DNA from: Allomuricauda sp.
Lineage (GTDB): Bacteria; Bacteroidota; Bacteroidia; Flavobacteriales; Flavobacteriaceae
NCBI GenBank assembly: GCA_017795045.1
Contig: CP051244.1
Location: 2,876,668-2,940,667, forward strand
Direction: 5' to 3'
Length of the DNA stretch: 64,000 nucleotides
Both the position numbers and the translations under genes were made by a program. Below, piece by piece: positions 30,181-38,996 of the stretch (position 1 is the stretch's first letter; the number at the start of each line of letters is the position of its first letter). Below the pieces are notes generated by a model. The model saw nothing but the letters and a program-made list of their open reading frames with translations. It was not told the origin of the DNA and did not search any database.

Positions 30181-30417
30181 ATGAGACACACGGACAAGGA
30201 GCTTTTGGTAAAGGGAATCAAATCGTTTGGCTACACCGTTGCCGCTATGTTTTTAGGGCCCTTTCTACTGTATCAGGCATTTAAAAATGAAGACCACCCT
30301 TTTTATATTCCCGTTTTGATATTGGGAATCCTATTTGCCGGACTGGCCATTTATTTGGGGTTCAGGTCCGTGAATATTGTAATGGACGCCCTTTTTGGAA
30401 AGAAATCAAAGGATTAA
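30181..30417 (+). CDS. Small two-TM membrane protein (DUF6095-like)
   Basis: A 78-residue protein with two transmembrane helices (about 18-35 and 44-64) joined by NEDHPFYIP and a short basic tail. The pattern matches the DUF6095 family of Flavobacteriia as I recall it; no function is known. Its last four bases overlap the end of the convergent DUF4294 gene. Confidence 0.72.
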   Translation: MRHTDKELLVKGIKSFGYTVAAMFLGPFLLYQAFKNEDHPFYIPVLILGILFAGLAIYLGFRSVNIVMDALFGKKSKD

Positions 30418-31127
30418 TTTTTGGAGCTCGGCGGGGCATTTTTCCATTTGTTGCTGAGTTGGGCATAATCATAATCCAAAACCGATTTCTGGCGATCTAG
30501 TCGGTTCGAGGCAAATGCCCGTTGCAGAATATCCTCAATAAGATAGTCCTCGTGCACCTGTTCCGGTCGGAATTCCTCTTTTAAGCTAATACTGAACATA
30601 CTTGCGGTAGTATTGTACCAAAAGGCCCGCCATCCACTTCGCAATTCCTTGACCAAATCAAAGGCAGTGGTACCCGTCTGCCGGTAGATCAGTTTCACCA
30701 AAATCTGACCTTCGGTCCTAGTCAATTTTTTCAACTCGGCCGAAAACTCCTCTTCGATGAATTTTTGCACTTTCCGGGTATATCTTTTCTGGTGTCGCCG
30801 CTTTTTAATGTGCTGCAGACTATCGTTCAGTTCCACCAATCGTTCTGCGGCCAACTTGGCATATGGGTATACTTTTAGGGTTTTTCGCCTTAGGATATAG
30901 TAACGTAGTTTTTCATTGCGATCGGCAAATTCCAGTTTCTCGAAAATATACACTTCATCCAACGCAATGGAGCTGTACAAAATAGAGTCACCTTCGAACC
31001 GCACATAGTAATCCTCAATGGAATCCTTGGGATTCATTAAGGAGTCCGTTTCCCTCTCCTGCGAAAACCCAAGGCCATGCAGGCTTAAAAAGACGATTAA
31101 AAAACTAGTACGCCACATGTGGTCCAT
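30414..31127 (-). CDS. Exported DUF4294 protein
   Basis: A 237-residue protein with signal peptide (about 5-22). The conserved core includes ALDEVYIFEKLEFADR, LRRKTLKVYPYAKLAAERL and IEEEFSAELKKLTRTEGQIL, then LRSGWRAFWYN. These are DUF4294 features found across Bacteroidota. The function is unknown; the Lys/Arg-rich middle (KKRRHQKRYTRKVQKF) may bind an acidic partner. It is divergent from the M42 peptidase gene. Confidence 0.85.
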   Translation of the reverse strand: MDHMWRTSFLIVFLSLHGLGFSQERETDSLMNPKDSIEDYYVRFEGDSILYSSIALDEVYIFEKLEFADRNEKLRYYILRRKTLKVYPYAKLAAERLVELNDSLQHIKKRRHQKRYTRKVQKFIEEEFSAELKKLTRTEGQILVKLIYRQTGTTAFDLVKELRSGWRAFWYNTTASMFSISLKEEFRPEQVHEDYLIEDILQRAFASNRLDRQKSVLDYDYAQLSNKWKNAPPSSKN

Positions 31128-31143
31128 TGTTCAAAAGTCCTGC

Positions 31144-31151
31144 CAAAATTA
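31144..31151 (-). promoter_or_regulatory. -7 element TAATTTTG before the DUF4294 gene
   Basis: An exact TAnnTTTG match on the minus strand, 17 bases before the ATG. Confidence 0.45.
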
Positions 31152-31195
31152 AGGATAAAGGTAAGATTTGGCTATTAAATAAAAGTGAATATTAG

Positions 31196-31203
31196 TATGT
31201 TTG
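31196..31203 (+). promoter_or_regulatory. -7 element TATGTTTG before the M42 peptidase gene
   Basis: An exact TAnnTTTG match 17 bases before the ATG, forming a divergent promoter pair with the DUF4294 element. Confidence 0.5.
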
Positions 31204-31220
31204 TGTACTAAATTGAACAC

Positions 31221-32309
31221 ATGGCAGCAGCTAAGATCATCAACGCTAAATCCCTTAAATTCCTTGAAAAATATCTAAACAATGCCTCTCCCACGGGTTA
31301 CGAATGGGAAGGACAGAAGATTTGGATGGAGTACTTAAAACCTTATGTGGATGAATTCATCACGGATACCTATGGGACCGCCGTGGCCGTCATTAACCCA
31401 AAGGCCAAGTACAAAGTGGTCATTGAGGGACATTCCGATGAGATTTCATGGTATGTGAACTATATTACGGACAATGGACTGCTGTATGTGATCAGAAATG
31501 GAGGGAGCGATCACCAAATCGCACCATCCAAGTGGGTAAATATCCATACCAAAAAAGGTATTGTAAAAGGTGTTTTTGGATGGCCCGCCATCCATACCCG
31601 CGATAGGGCCAAGGAAGAATCACCAAAGGTGGAGAACATTTTTATTGACATAGGAGCCAAAGACAAGGCCGAAGTGGAGAAAATGGGGGTTCATGTGGGC
31701 TGTGTCATTACCTATCCCGATGAATTCCACATCCTGAACAAGGATAAATTTGTCTGCCGTGCCTTGGATAACCGCATGGGCGGTTTCATGATTGCCGAAG
31801 TGGCCCGTTTGCTCCATGAGAACAAAAAAGAGCTTCCTTTTGGCCTATACATTACCAATTCAGTACAGGAAGAAATTGGGTTGCGCGGGGCTGAGATGAT
31901 CACCCAGACCATTAAGCCCAATGTGGCCATCGTCACCGATGTTTGCCATGACACTACCACCCCTATGATCGATAAGAAGAAGGAAGGGGAAACCTCCATA
32001 GGTTCGGGGCCGGTAGTTTCCTATGCGCCCGCAGTGCAGAACAAGTTGCGGGAACGCATTCTGGAAACGGCCGAAGCGAAAAAAATACCCTTCCAACGAT
32101 TGGCGGCATCCCGCTACACGGGTACAGATACAGACGCCTTTGCCTACAGCAACGGTGGGGTGGCCTCAGCTTTGATCTCGTTGCCCTTGCGCTATATGCA
32201 CACTACTGTGGAGACGGTACACAAGGATGATGTGGAGAATGTGATCCGTTTGATCTATGAAACCTTATTGACCATCAAGGAAGGTGAGACATTTAGCTAT
32301 TTTGATTAA
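31221..32309 (+). CDS. M42-family metallo-aminopeptidase
   Basis: A 362-residue cytoplasmic peptidase of the M42 (glutamyl aminopeptidase/endoglucanase M) family, which trims peptides with two metal ions. Metal and catalytic residues are visible: H71 and D73 in IEGHSDEIS, the Asp in RALDNRMGG, the Glu pair in SVQEEIGLRG, the Asp in VTDVCHD, and His in YMHTTVE. Length is normal. It is a single gene followed by a repeat element and terminator. Confidence 0.94.
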   Translation: MAAAKIINAKSLKFLEKYLNNASPTGYEWEGQKIWMEYLKPYVDEFITDTYGTAVAVINPKAKYKVVIEGHSDEISWYVNYITDNGLLYVIRNGGSDHQIAPSKWVNIHTKKGIVKGVFGWPAIHTRDRAKEESPKVENIFIDIGAKDKAEVEKMGVHVGCVITYPDEFHILNKDKFVCRALDNRMGGFMIAEVARLLHENKKELPFGLYITNSVQEEIGLRGAEMITQTIKPNVAIVTDVCHDTTTPMIDKKKEGETSIGSGPVVSYAPAVQNKLRERILETAEAKKIPFQRLAASRYTGTDTDAFAYSNGGVASALISLPLRYMHTTVETVHKDDVENVIRLIYETLLTIKEGETFSYFD

Positions 32310-32313
32310 ACAC

Positions 32314-32411
32314 AGTCATTTCGAACCCTGTCCTGAACGTTTAGTGAAGGAGCTGTGAGTAATCTCACCTTTAGATTTTTCAATCGATACAAAGTATCTC
32401 ATTTCGAAATG
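32314..32411. repeat. CATTTCGA-type palindromic repeat
   Basis: It runs from GTCATTTCGAACCCTGTCC to CATTTCGAAATGAC, with degenerate inner arms. It lies between the M42 stop and its terminator. Confidence 0.75.
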
Positions 32412-32431
32412 ACCCTTTTGAAATAAAATTG

Positions 32432-32468
32432 AAAGCACATCAACCTTTTTGGTTTTTGTGCTTTTTTT
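32432..32468 (+). terminator. M42 gene terminator
   Basis: AAAGCACA / TGTGCTTT stem with inner AACC / GGTT pairs around a T5 loop, then a T run. Confidence 0.88.
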
Positions 32469-32575
32469 GATGCAATTCGTCACCTCAAACTTATTTCAGG
32501 GTCTCGACATAAATAGATTCCCACTTTCACAGGAATTACATACTCGATTAAATTCATTTCTAAATTATGTACCAT

Positions 32576-32597
32576 CTCGACTGCACTCGAGGTGACA
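32576..32597. repeat. Partial CTCGACTGC-type repeat
   Basis: CTCGACTGCACTCGAGGTGACA is a short remnant of the unit found in the arrays at 34.8 and 35.9 kb. It sits just before the Nudix gene. Confidence 0.6.
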
Positions 32598-32618
32598 TTT
32601 TCTTATCTTTAAGAAACT

Positions 32619-33167
32619 ATGGATGAATGGGTCGACATTTTGGATGAGCAAGGGAACCCAACGGGAGCGTCCTGTCTAAAATCCGAAGCGCACCGAAAAG
32701 GCCTGTTGCACCCTACCATCCATGTGTGGCTCTACACCAAAGACGGGCGAATATTGCTCCAGCAACGGGGAAAACACAAGGATACCCATCCCCTACTTTG
32801 GGATGTTTCCGTAGCCGGACATGTATCGTCTGGAGAGGATATTGAATGGGCCGCAGTACGGGAAGTGCAGGAGGAAGTGGGTTTGACCATTTCAAAAAAG
32901 GACTTGGAGTCCATCGGTACCTACAAGGCAGTCCATAAAATTTCGGATGATTTTATCGATGCCGAATTGCACCATATTTTTCTGTGCAAATTGAACGTTC
33001 CCATCAGTGAATTGACCAAACAGGATAGTGAAGTGGATGATTTGGATTTAATCCCTCTTTTCAAATTCGCAGAAGAAACTTGGGGATTGGCCAATACGGC
33101 AAAGTATGTCCCGCATGGCCCTACCTACTATAAAAAAATCGTTCAGGAGATTAAAAAGAGGCTTTGA
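32619..33167 (+). CDS. Nudix hydrolase (IDI/YfcD-like)
   Basis: A 182-residue Nudix protein. The Nudix box GHVSSGEDIEWAAVREVQEEVG fits GX5EX7REUXEEXG (residues 67-88). The opening WVDILDEQGNPTG and HPTIHVWLYTKDGRILLQQR resemble YfcD/isopentenyl isomerase-like Nudix enzymes that hydrolyse nucleotide or isoprenoid diphosphates. The substrate is unknown. Its 3' end overlaps the convergent hisS by 17 bases. Confidence 0.92.
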   Translation: MDEWVDILDEQGNPTGASCLKSEAHRKGLLHPTIHVWLYTKDGRILLQQRGKHKDTHPLLWDVSVAGHVSSGEDIEWAAVREVQEEVGLTISKKDLESIGTYKAVHKISDDFIDAELHHIFLCKLNVPISELTKQDSEVDDLDLIPLFKFAEETWGLANTAKYVPHGPTYYKKIVQEIKKRL

Positions 33168-34539
33168 CCAACTCTGCAAATTGACCCAAAGCATCCAGCT
33201 TGTAGGCATTCTGTTCCCCGGTCACCATATTTTTTACCACAAAATTGCCATCGCGCAGTTCCTGTTCCCCCAATAGGATTACATACGGAACCCCTCTCTT
33301 ATCGGCATACTTAAATTGCTTCTGCATTTTGGCATCCGTTGGGTATAAATCGGCCCGAAGACCTTCTTTTCGTAGCCCTGAAACCAATTTTAAGGCTGCC
33401 AGACCTTCGTTCTTTCCAAAGTTGAGGCAAAGTACGTCCAAGGAAGTATCCAAGCTGTCCGGGAAGAGGTTCAATTCTTCCAAAACCAGATAAATTCGGT
33501 CCAATCCAAAGGAAATGCCCACTCCGCTCACGTCTTTCAATCCGAAAATACCCGTAAGGTCATCGTAACGGCCACCCCCACCAATGGAACCCATCTGGAC
33601 ACCTTCCGGCGCGGCCACTTCAAAAATGGCACCTGTATAATAATTGAGCCCACGGGCCAAGGTTACATCCAACTGCAATTGGGCCGATTGCAACCCAATA
33701 TTCTCTACGGTGGAAATGATTTCGTCCAACTCGCCCACTCCGGCCATACCAACTTCGGAATCGGCCAAGAGGCTGCGTAGTTGCTCCAACTGTTCTGAAG
33801 CGGCACCCGCCATGGAAAACAAGGGCTGCGCCTTTTCAATGGCACTCTCGGAAATGCCCTTTTCCAGCATTTCTTCCTTGGCCTTCCCTTCCCCTATTTT
33901 GTCCAATTTATCCAATGCCACGGTGAAATCCACCAACAGGTGTTTGGCCCCGATCACTTCGGCTATGCCAGAAAGAATTTTTCGGTTGTTGATTTTGATG
34001 GTGGTACCATTCAATCCCAAATCGGTGAAAACGGCATCGTAGAGCTGTACAAACTCCACTTCCTGCAAAAGGGAGTTGGCCCCCACCACATCGGCATCGC
34101 ACTGGTAAAACTCTCGAAAACGTCCTTTTTGGGGTCTGTCTGCCCGCCAAACGGGTTGTATCTGATATCTTTTGAATGGAAAATCAATCTCATTTTGGTG
34201 CATCACCACATACCGGGCAAAAGGCACGGTAAGGTCATAACGCAATGCTTTTTCCGAAATCTTTGGTGTGAGGGATGCTGAATTTTTGGAACTATAGGTT
34301 ACATCGTCCACCTTTGAGATAAAATCCCCAGAGTTCAATATTTTGAAAATCAAGCGGTCTCCTTCATCCCCATACTTACCCATCAAAGTGTCCGAATTTT
34401 CAAAGGACGGGGTCTCTATGGGCTGGAAACCATAGGTTTCAAAATGCTTTTTTATGGTTTGAATGATATAGCTGCGCTTGGCCACTTCAGCCGGTGAAAA
34501 ATCTCGGGTTCCCTTGGGTATGGATGGTTTTTGTGCCAT
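33151..34539 (-). CDS. hisS: Histidine--tRNA ligase
   Basis: It charges tRNA-His. The 462-residue class II synthetase has PKGTRDFSP near the start, motif 2 with RADRPQKGRFREFYQCDAD, the histidine-A loop LARGLNYYTGAIFE, motif 3 SGVGISFGLDR and the C-terminal anticodon-binding domain. Length is slightly above typical bacterial HisRS (about 425) because of an insertion domain. Its end overlaps the Nudix gene on the other strand. Confidence 0.97.
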   Translation of the reverse strand: MAQKPSIPKGTRDFSPAEVAKRSYIIQTIKKHFETYGFQPIETPSFENSDTLMGKYGDEGDRLIFKILNSGDFISKVDDVTYSSKNSASLTPKISEKALRYDLTVPFARYVVMHQNEIDFPFKRYQIQPVWRADRPQKGRFREFYQCDADVVGANSLLQEVEFVQLYDAVFTDLGLNGTTIKINNRKILSGIAEVIGAKHLLVDFTVALDKLDKIGEGKAKEEMLEKGISESAIEKAQPLFSMAGAASEQLEQLRSLLADSEVGMAGVGELDEIISTVENIGLQSAQLQLDVTLARGLNYYTGAIFEVAAPEGVQMGSIGGGGRYDDLTGIFGLKDVSGVGISFGLDRIYLVLEELNLFPDSLDTSLDVLCLNFGKNEGLAALKLVSGLRKEGLRADLYPTDAKMQKQFKYADKRGVPYVILLGEQELRDGNFVVKNMVTGEQNAYKLDALGQFAELVKASF

Positions 34540-34561
34540 GTTGTAGTCTAAAATTCTCGTG

Positions 34562-34569
34562 CAAATATA
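34562..34569 (-). promoter_or_regulatory. -7 element TATATTTG before hisS
   Basis: An exact TAnnTTTG match on the minus strand, 23 bases before the hisS ATG. Confidence 0.5.
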
Positions 34570-34602
34570 CGGGGTTTGTTACATGTATAGAATGCTTGCC
34601 AA

Positions 34603-34933
34603 GTCATTTCGAACGAATGTGAGAAATCTTATCCATTGCGGCTGGATTTCTCGTCGCTCATGCCTCGCTCCGTCGAAATGACAAGACCAAAATGTCATAC
34701 TGAACGAAGAGAAGTATCCCAAAATGACATTGGCTGAGATTCCTCAGTCGCGCTGCTTCTTCGGAATGACACAGAAATGTAAACTAATATGTTCTCGACT
34801 GCGCTCGAACTGACAATTTCAGTACCCTTCGTGTCATTTTGAACCCTGTCCTGAATAAAGTCGAAGGAGCTGTGAGAAATCTGTTTGATTTTAGGATTTC
34901 TCATCGCTCATGCCTCGCTCTGTCGAAATGACA
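34603..34933. repeat. Intergenic repeat array, left of the collagen-like gene
   Basis: It consists of a CATTTCGA-type unit (34603-34683), a second type with TCATACTGAACG and CTTCTTCGGAATGACA arms (about 34692-34771), and a roughly 140-base compound unit beginning CTCGACTGCGCTCGAAC (34794-34933). The compound unit recurs twice in the array at 35879-36360. It is non-coding. Confidence 0.82.
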
Positions 34934-35092
34934 AAGAACGGTAGCCTTCCCCAATACCCATTGTTTGAATCCTAGTTCTGACCCCAAACTGCCAATAATT
35001 TCCCTCATCCATCAACTCAAATGGGGCATTCATCAATTTGGGAAGGACATCGAGATGGTTTGAGGCTATATTTCAATATAAATCATTCAGTT
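34934..35092. other. Upstream region of the collagen-like gene
   Basis: It has no repeat and no gene. An in-frame start at 35021 would put 24 extra residues before the signal peptide and is not favoured. No clear TAnnTTTG element is seen. Confidence 0.5.
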
Positions 35093-35842
35093 ATGAGGAC
35101 ACCACTGCTTTTTTTGTTTATTGTAAGCTTACTTTTAATGTCATGCTCCGGTGAAGATGGGGACGTTGGTCCGCAAGGGGAATCCGGGGAAAATGGCTAT
35201 CATTGTTGGGACACCAACACCAATCGGTTCAATGATTCAGAGGAGGACACGAATGACGATGGTGAATGGAACAACTTGGACTGTATTGGAATGGATGGGC
35301 TCAATGGCAAAAATGGGGTCAATTGTTGGGACTTGGATGCCGATTTTATGAACGACCCCGAGGAAGACATCAATGAAGATGGCAAATGGGATGTAACCGA
35401 CTGCCAAGGAGCAGACGGTAATGCCGATGTGCAGAGGATTGTGTTGGATTTTGATGATGCATATATCTATGATTCCATTATCCAATTTACTGTTCCACAA
35501 CTTACACCGGAGAACATAGAAGATTATGTGTTATTATTTTATTTGGAGTATGTTCAACTCAATAGTGTGTACTTACCCATTCCTGGAGGGGTAGCTGAAT
35601 TTGATAGAAGTTACAATGTGTTTTTTGAACCCGGATTTGTTTATATATCAGTTTCAACTTTCGATGGGTCAGATACCAATCCAGGATGGTTGGGTGAATG
35701 GGACTTTTTACACATTACCCTTATCAAAATTTCTGCCTTGGAGGACAAGGGCCAAACAGCGCAAATCCAAAAAGCGCTTATGGAGACGGACATTGTTATT
35801 GAAGACCATAAAGTCCTTTCTCCCTATTTTAATAAGGAATAG
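35093..35842 (+). CDS. Collagen-like lipoprotein with tandem acidic CWD modules
   Basis: A 249-residue predicted lipoprotein with signal MRTPLLFLFIVSLLLMSC (lipid cysteine C18). A short collagen-like Gly-X-Y run follows (GDVGPQGESGENG). Two tandem modules of about 45 residues come next, each CWD-(11-12 residues)-EED-N-DG-W-DC followed by Gly-rich G-DG-NG-NG spacers. The D-x-N-x-D-G pattern resembles calcium-binding thrombospondin type 3/EF-hand-like loops. The remaining 150 residues have no recognised domain. The surface location is inferred. It is flanked on both sides by repeat arrays and has no operon partner. Confidence 0.8.
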   Translation: MRTPLLFLFIVSLLLMSCSGEDGDVGPQGESGENGYHCWDTNTNRFNDSEEDTNDDGEWNNLDCIGMDGLNGKNGVNCWDLDADFMNDPEEDINEDGKWDVTDCQGADGNADVQRIVLDFDDAYIYDSIIQFTVPQLTPENIEDYVLLFYLEYVQLNSVYLPIPGGVAEFDRSYNVFFEPGFVYISVSTFDGSDTNPGWLGEWDFLHITLIKISALEDKGQTAQIQKALMETDIVIEDHKVLSPYFNKE

Positions 35843-35878
35843 ACCCTAGTTCATTTTGTATTTATTGCATTAGATAGG

Positions 35879-36360
35879 TTCTCGACTACGCTCGAACTGA
35901 CAATTTCAGTACCCTTCGTGTCATTTTGAACCCTGTCCTGAGTAAAGTCGAAAGAGCTGTGGGAAATCTATAGGTTTGGGATTTCTCGTCGCCCATGCTT
36001 CGCTCTGTCGAAATGACAAGACCGATAGCTGATGTGCTGAACGGAGAGAAGTATCCCAAAAAACAATGGTTGAGATTCCTCAGTCGCGCTGCTTCTTCGG
36101 AATGACGCAGAAATATAAAGCGTATTTCTTACCTCTGATATGTTCTCGACTACGCTCGAACTGACAATTTCAGTACCCTTCGCGTTATTTTGAACCCTGT
36201 CCTGAGTAAAGTCGAAGGAGCTGTGGGAAATCTGTTTGATTTTGGGATTTCTCGTCGCCCATGCCTCGCTCCATCGAAATGACAAGTGTTTAACGGAAAG
36301 AGGTGTCTCAAAATGACCTCGGTTTAGATTCCTCAGTCACGCTGCTTCTTCGGAATGACA
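35879..36360. repeat. Intergenic repeat array, right of the collagen-like gene
   Basis: Two copies of the compound CTCGACTACGCTCGAAC unit (starting 35881 and 36145, period 264) alternate with CTTCTTCGGAATGAC-type units. The whole array is close to a duplicate of the right part of the array at 34603-34933. It is non-coding. Confidence 0.85.
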
Positions 36361-36398
36361 AATGGTAATTGCTCTTGAACTTGAAACTTTAATTTTCT

Positions 36399-36869
36399 TT
36401 ACTCCATAATCTGCTCAAACCACTGGTAAAGCTCCCCTTTGGTAATGACGGCGCCTTGTTTGATGAGTTCAAACTTGTCCACGTTCTTGTCCTCCCCATA
36501 CGCTTTGGAGGCGGTAAGGTATTCCACAAAATCGGATTGGAAATTCCGTTTGAACCAATCGAAGCCCACCTTGGTGCGCAGGTCAATTTCCGGGTTCATG
36601 ACCTTTACGGACAGTAGTTTCATTTCCTTTTCGGTCAGATGGAACAGGTGCATGTGCATTTCGGAGACATTTTCCAAATACTCCACCTTGTTGAGCACCC
36701 CTTCCCATATCAAATCGCTAAAGACATCGATTTCTTCTTCGGCCACTTCAGGTTTTTCTGTTTTTAAGGCATTCCATTCCTCTGCGGTTATGGATTGGGT
36801 GGCCAAAAAATTGATGAACTCCGGATGTAACTCCTCCAACTGCTCTTTCGTAAGTCTTCTATACTTCAT
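36399..36869 (-). CDS. DUF6495 protein
   Basis: A 156-residue soluble acidic protein starting MKYRRLTKEQLEELHPEFINFL, with TAEEWNALK, EEEIDVFSDLIWEGVL and HMHLFHLTE. This matches the DUF6495 family of Flavobacteriia as I know it; no function is established. An in-frame upstream start would add an unrelated hydrophobic stretch and is rejected. It lies downstream of the rplI terminator in the same direction, so it is transcribed separately. Confidence 0.8.
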   Translation of the reverse strand: MKYRRLTKEQLEELHPEFINFLATQSITAEEWNALKTEKPEVAEEEIDVFSDLIWEGVLNKVEYLENVSEMHMHLFHLTEKEMKLLSVKVMNPEIDLRTKVGFDWFKRNFQSDFVEYLTASKAYGEDKNVDKFELIKQGAVITKGELYQWFEQIME

Positions 36870-36917
36870 ACCACAAAAATAAAAGGCTTTGGATAAAAAT
36901 TTGATAGTAGGTATAAC

Positions 36918-36948
36918 AAAAAAGAGGGCCATGCAAGCATAGCCCTCC
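36918..36948 (-). terminator. Terminator of the rpsF-rpsR-rplI operon
   Basis: On the minus strand a GAGGGC / GCCCTC stem with inner ATGC / GCAT pairs and one mismatch is followed by six T. Confidence 0.9.
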
Positions 36949-36970
36949 CATAATATTGGCTGAAATCAGC

Positions 36971-37423
36971 TTATTTTGCTTCAGCGATCACTTCAAAAGG
37001 AAAATCAACAATAACTTCACGGTGAAGTCTGATGACGGCATCATAAGGTCCAACCCTTTTGATGGCCCCTCCTTTGATACTGATGAATTTTCTGTCGATT
37101 TGGTGACCTTCTTTGTCCAAAGCAGCGGCCAAATCAATATTGGTCACAGATCCAAACAATTTATCTCCAGATCCTGCTTTGGCAGCGATACGGATTTCCA
37201 ATTGTTTAAGTGCTTCGGCAATTTTAGTGGCCTCGTCGACTATCTTTTTCTCTTTATGGGCTCTTTGCTTAAGGTTTTCGGCCAAAACTTTTTTGGCAGA
37301 TGGAGTAGCCAATGAGGCCAAACCTTGAGGGATCAAAAAGTTTCTGCCGTAACCGTTCTTTACGGTAACGATATCATCCTTAAATCCCAAATCCTGTACA
37401 TCTTCTTTTAGAATAAGTTCCAT
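36971..37423 (-). CDS. rplI: 50S ribosomal protein L9
   Basis: A large-subunit protein whose two globular domains are joined by a long helix. The 150-residue protein has the N-terminal LKEDVQDLGFKDDIVTVKNGYGRNFLIPQGLA signature (about 4-35), a Lys/Glu-rich connecting helix, and a C-terminal domain with LFGSVTNIDLA. It is the last gene of the rpsF-rpsR-rplI operon. Confidence 0.98.
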   Translation of the reverse strand: MELILKEDVQDLGFKDDIVTVKNGYGRNFLIPQGLASLATPSAKKVLAENLKQRAHKEKKIVDEATKIAEALKQLEIRIAAKAGSGDKLFGSVTNIDLAAALDKEGHQIDRKFISIKGGAIKRVGPYDAVIRLHREVIVDFPFEVIAEAK

Positions 37424-37437
37424 TCTTCGGTATTTTT

Positions 37438-37734
37438 TTATTTCAACATATCGCCAACGTACGGCATTAACGCTAGGTGACGGGCACGTTTAACGGCCTG
37501 GGCCACTTTTCTTTGGTATTTCAAGGAAGTACCTGTAAGTCTTCTGGGAAGCAGTTTTCCTTGCTCATTTACCAATTTCATCAAGAAATCCGGGTCTTTG
37601 TAATCAATGTACTTAATACCTGATTTTTTGAACCTACAGTATTTCTTTTGCTTGCTGGTCTCAATGTTAAGAGGGGTCAAATATCTGATTTCCCCGTCTT
37701 TTTTTGCTTTTGCCTGTTGCTCTATAGATGCCAT
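37438..37734 (-). CDS. rpsR: 30S ribosomal protein S18
   Basis: A small-subunit protein that pairs with S6 on the platform. The 98 residues include [20 protein letters not shown], the [31 protein letters not shown] core and [15 protein letters not shown]. It lies between rpsF (gap 4) and rplI (gap 14), the usual order. Confidence 0.98.
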   Translation of the reverse strand: MASIEQQAKAKKDGEIRYLTPLNIETSKQKKYCRFKKSGIKYIDYKDPDFLMKLVNEQGKLLPRRLTGTSLKYQRKVAQAVKRARHLALMPYVGDMLK

Positions 37735-37738
37735 AACC

Positions 37739-38077
37739 CTATGCGTTTGCTTTTAATTTGGTTCTTCTTTTCTCGGCCCAAGCAATGGCATGCTTGTCCA
37801 ATTTAACGGTCAAGAAACGCATAACGCGCTCGTCTCTCCTAAATTCCAACTCATACGGGCCAATAGCCTCTCCAGGAGCTTGGAATTCGAACAAGTGGTA
37901 AAAACCACTTTTCTTGTGCTGAATGGGATAGGCCAACTTTTTAAGTCCCCAATTCTCTTTGGAGACCATTTTGGCACCATTCTTAATCAAGAAATCCTCA
38001 AATTTCTTGACTGTTTCCTCTATCTGTGTTTCAGACAGAACGGGATTCAAAATGAAAACAGTTTCGTAATGGTTCAT
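37739..38077 (-). CDS. rpsF: 30S ribosomal protein S6
   Basis: A small-subunit platform protein. The 112 residues begin [16 protein letters not shown] and contain [25 protein letters not shown] and [17 protein letters not shown] placed the start at this Met rather than five codons upstream. It is the first gene of the operon, with a promoter so close that the leader is very short. Confidence 0.97.
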   Translation of the reverse strand: MNHYETVFILNPVLSETQIEETVKKFEDFLIKNGAKMVSKENWGLKKLAYPIQHKKSGFYHLFEFQAPGEAIGPYELEFRRDERVMRFLTVKLDKHAIAWAEKRRTKLKANA

Positions 38078-38089
38078 TATAAAGGAGCG

Positions 38090-38120
38090 CAAAATTAATA
38101 ATATTTCTTTCTCCCTGCAA
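38090..38120 (-). promoter_or_regulatory. rpsF operon promoter, TTG-N20-TAATTTTG
   Basis: On the minus strand the -7 TAATTTTG (38090-38097) and -33 TTG (38118-38120) are separated by 20 bases. The ATG is 12 bases past the -7, leaving a leader of only a few bases. Confidence 0.7.
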
Positions 38121-38303
38121 GAAAAGCAAAAAAACTTCGTTTAAATTCCAAGAGTTATTAACAAAAAAGAACCCAATAAACCTACGTATCGTATATGGCA
38201 ATGTACACAACAAAATAGACCATGTTTACATCTTTTGTTGCTCTTAAACGTGTTTTTTGTGTAATTTGCCGATGATTTAAAACCCTACAAATCACCCCAT
38301 TCT

Positions 38304-38996
38304 ATGAAATTAAAAAGTATAATTGTAGACGATTCCTCGATGCAACGGATGGCCGTTGCAAAGTTGGTCAACAATCATCCACACCTTGCTTTGGTTGCGG
38401 AGTACAGCAACGCCATTGAAGCAAAAAATGGCCTAAAGAACCACGAAATCGACCTTATCTTTTTAGATGTTGAAATGCCGATAATCAGTGGTTTTGACCT
38501 TTTAGAGGCCCTAGAGAACCCACCACAGGTTATTTTGATCACGGGAAAACCTGACTATGCCCTTAAGGCATTTGATTATGATGTGACCGATTACCTTCAC
38601 AAACCCATCACACTTGCACGTTTTGAAGCCTCTGTGAAAAGAGCCGTGGCCAAATATGAGCAAATGAACCGTGTTGATGAGGATGAAGAGCACATCTTTG
38701 TAAAAAGTAACCTTAAAAAGCGTAAGGTTATCTTAAACGACATTAAATGGATAGAAGCCCTTGGCGATTACATTAAATTGGTAACCGATGAGGCCAATAT
38801 CGTAATCCTATCCACCATGAAATCCTTCGAAAAGCAATTGCCGGCCGAAAAATTTCTGAGAATCCATAAATCCTATATCGTGAATCTGGAGAAGATTGAA
38901 AAATTCAACAGTAAAAATGTTGAAGTAGGGGGCAGACAGATTCCTTTGAGTAGAAACAAAAAGACTGAATTGGCAGAAGCACTGGCCAACGTATAA
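38304..38996 (+). CDS. LytTR-family response regulator
   Basis: A 230-residue two-component regulator. The receiver domain (about 1-120) has acidic D9/D10, phospho-acceptor D55 in FLDVEMP, T80 and K100 (HKPI). The LytTR DNA-binding domain (about 130-230) has IKWIEALGDYIKLVT and FLRIHKSYIVNLEKI. No histidine kinase is adjacent, so it is an orphan here. It is divergent from rpsF and convergent with priA at zero gap. Confidence 0.94.
   Translation: MKLKSIIVDDSSMQRMAVAKLVNNHPHLALVAEYSNAIEAKNGLKNHEIDLIFLDVEMPIISGFDLLEALENPPQVILITGKPDYALKAFDYDVTDYLHKPITLARFEASVKRAVAKYEQMNRVDEDEEHIFVKSNLKKRKVILNDIKWIEALGDYIKLVTDEANIVILSTMKSFEKQLPAEKFLRIHKSYIVNLEKIEKFNSKNVEVGGRQIPLSRNKKTELAEALANV

Noticed and set aside
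34695..36285. Short open frames within the repeat arrays (HSSFDFxQDRVQN type)
   Set aside because: They are translations of the same palindromic repeats and recur in several copies; they do not look like proteins.
34603..36360. CRISPR array
   Set aside because: Units are palindromic, imperfect, irregularly spaced and alternate between types; no short regular direct repeats with unique spacers and no cas genes.
38078..38100. S6:S18-type autoregulatory leader before rpsF
   Set aside because: The promoter -7 element is only 12 bases from the start codon, so there is no room for the leader hairpin known elsewhere.
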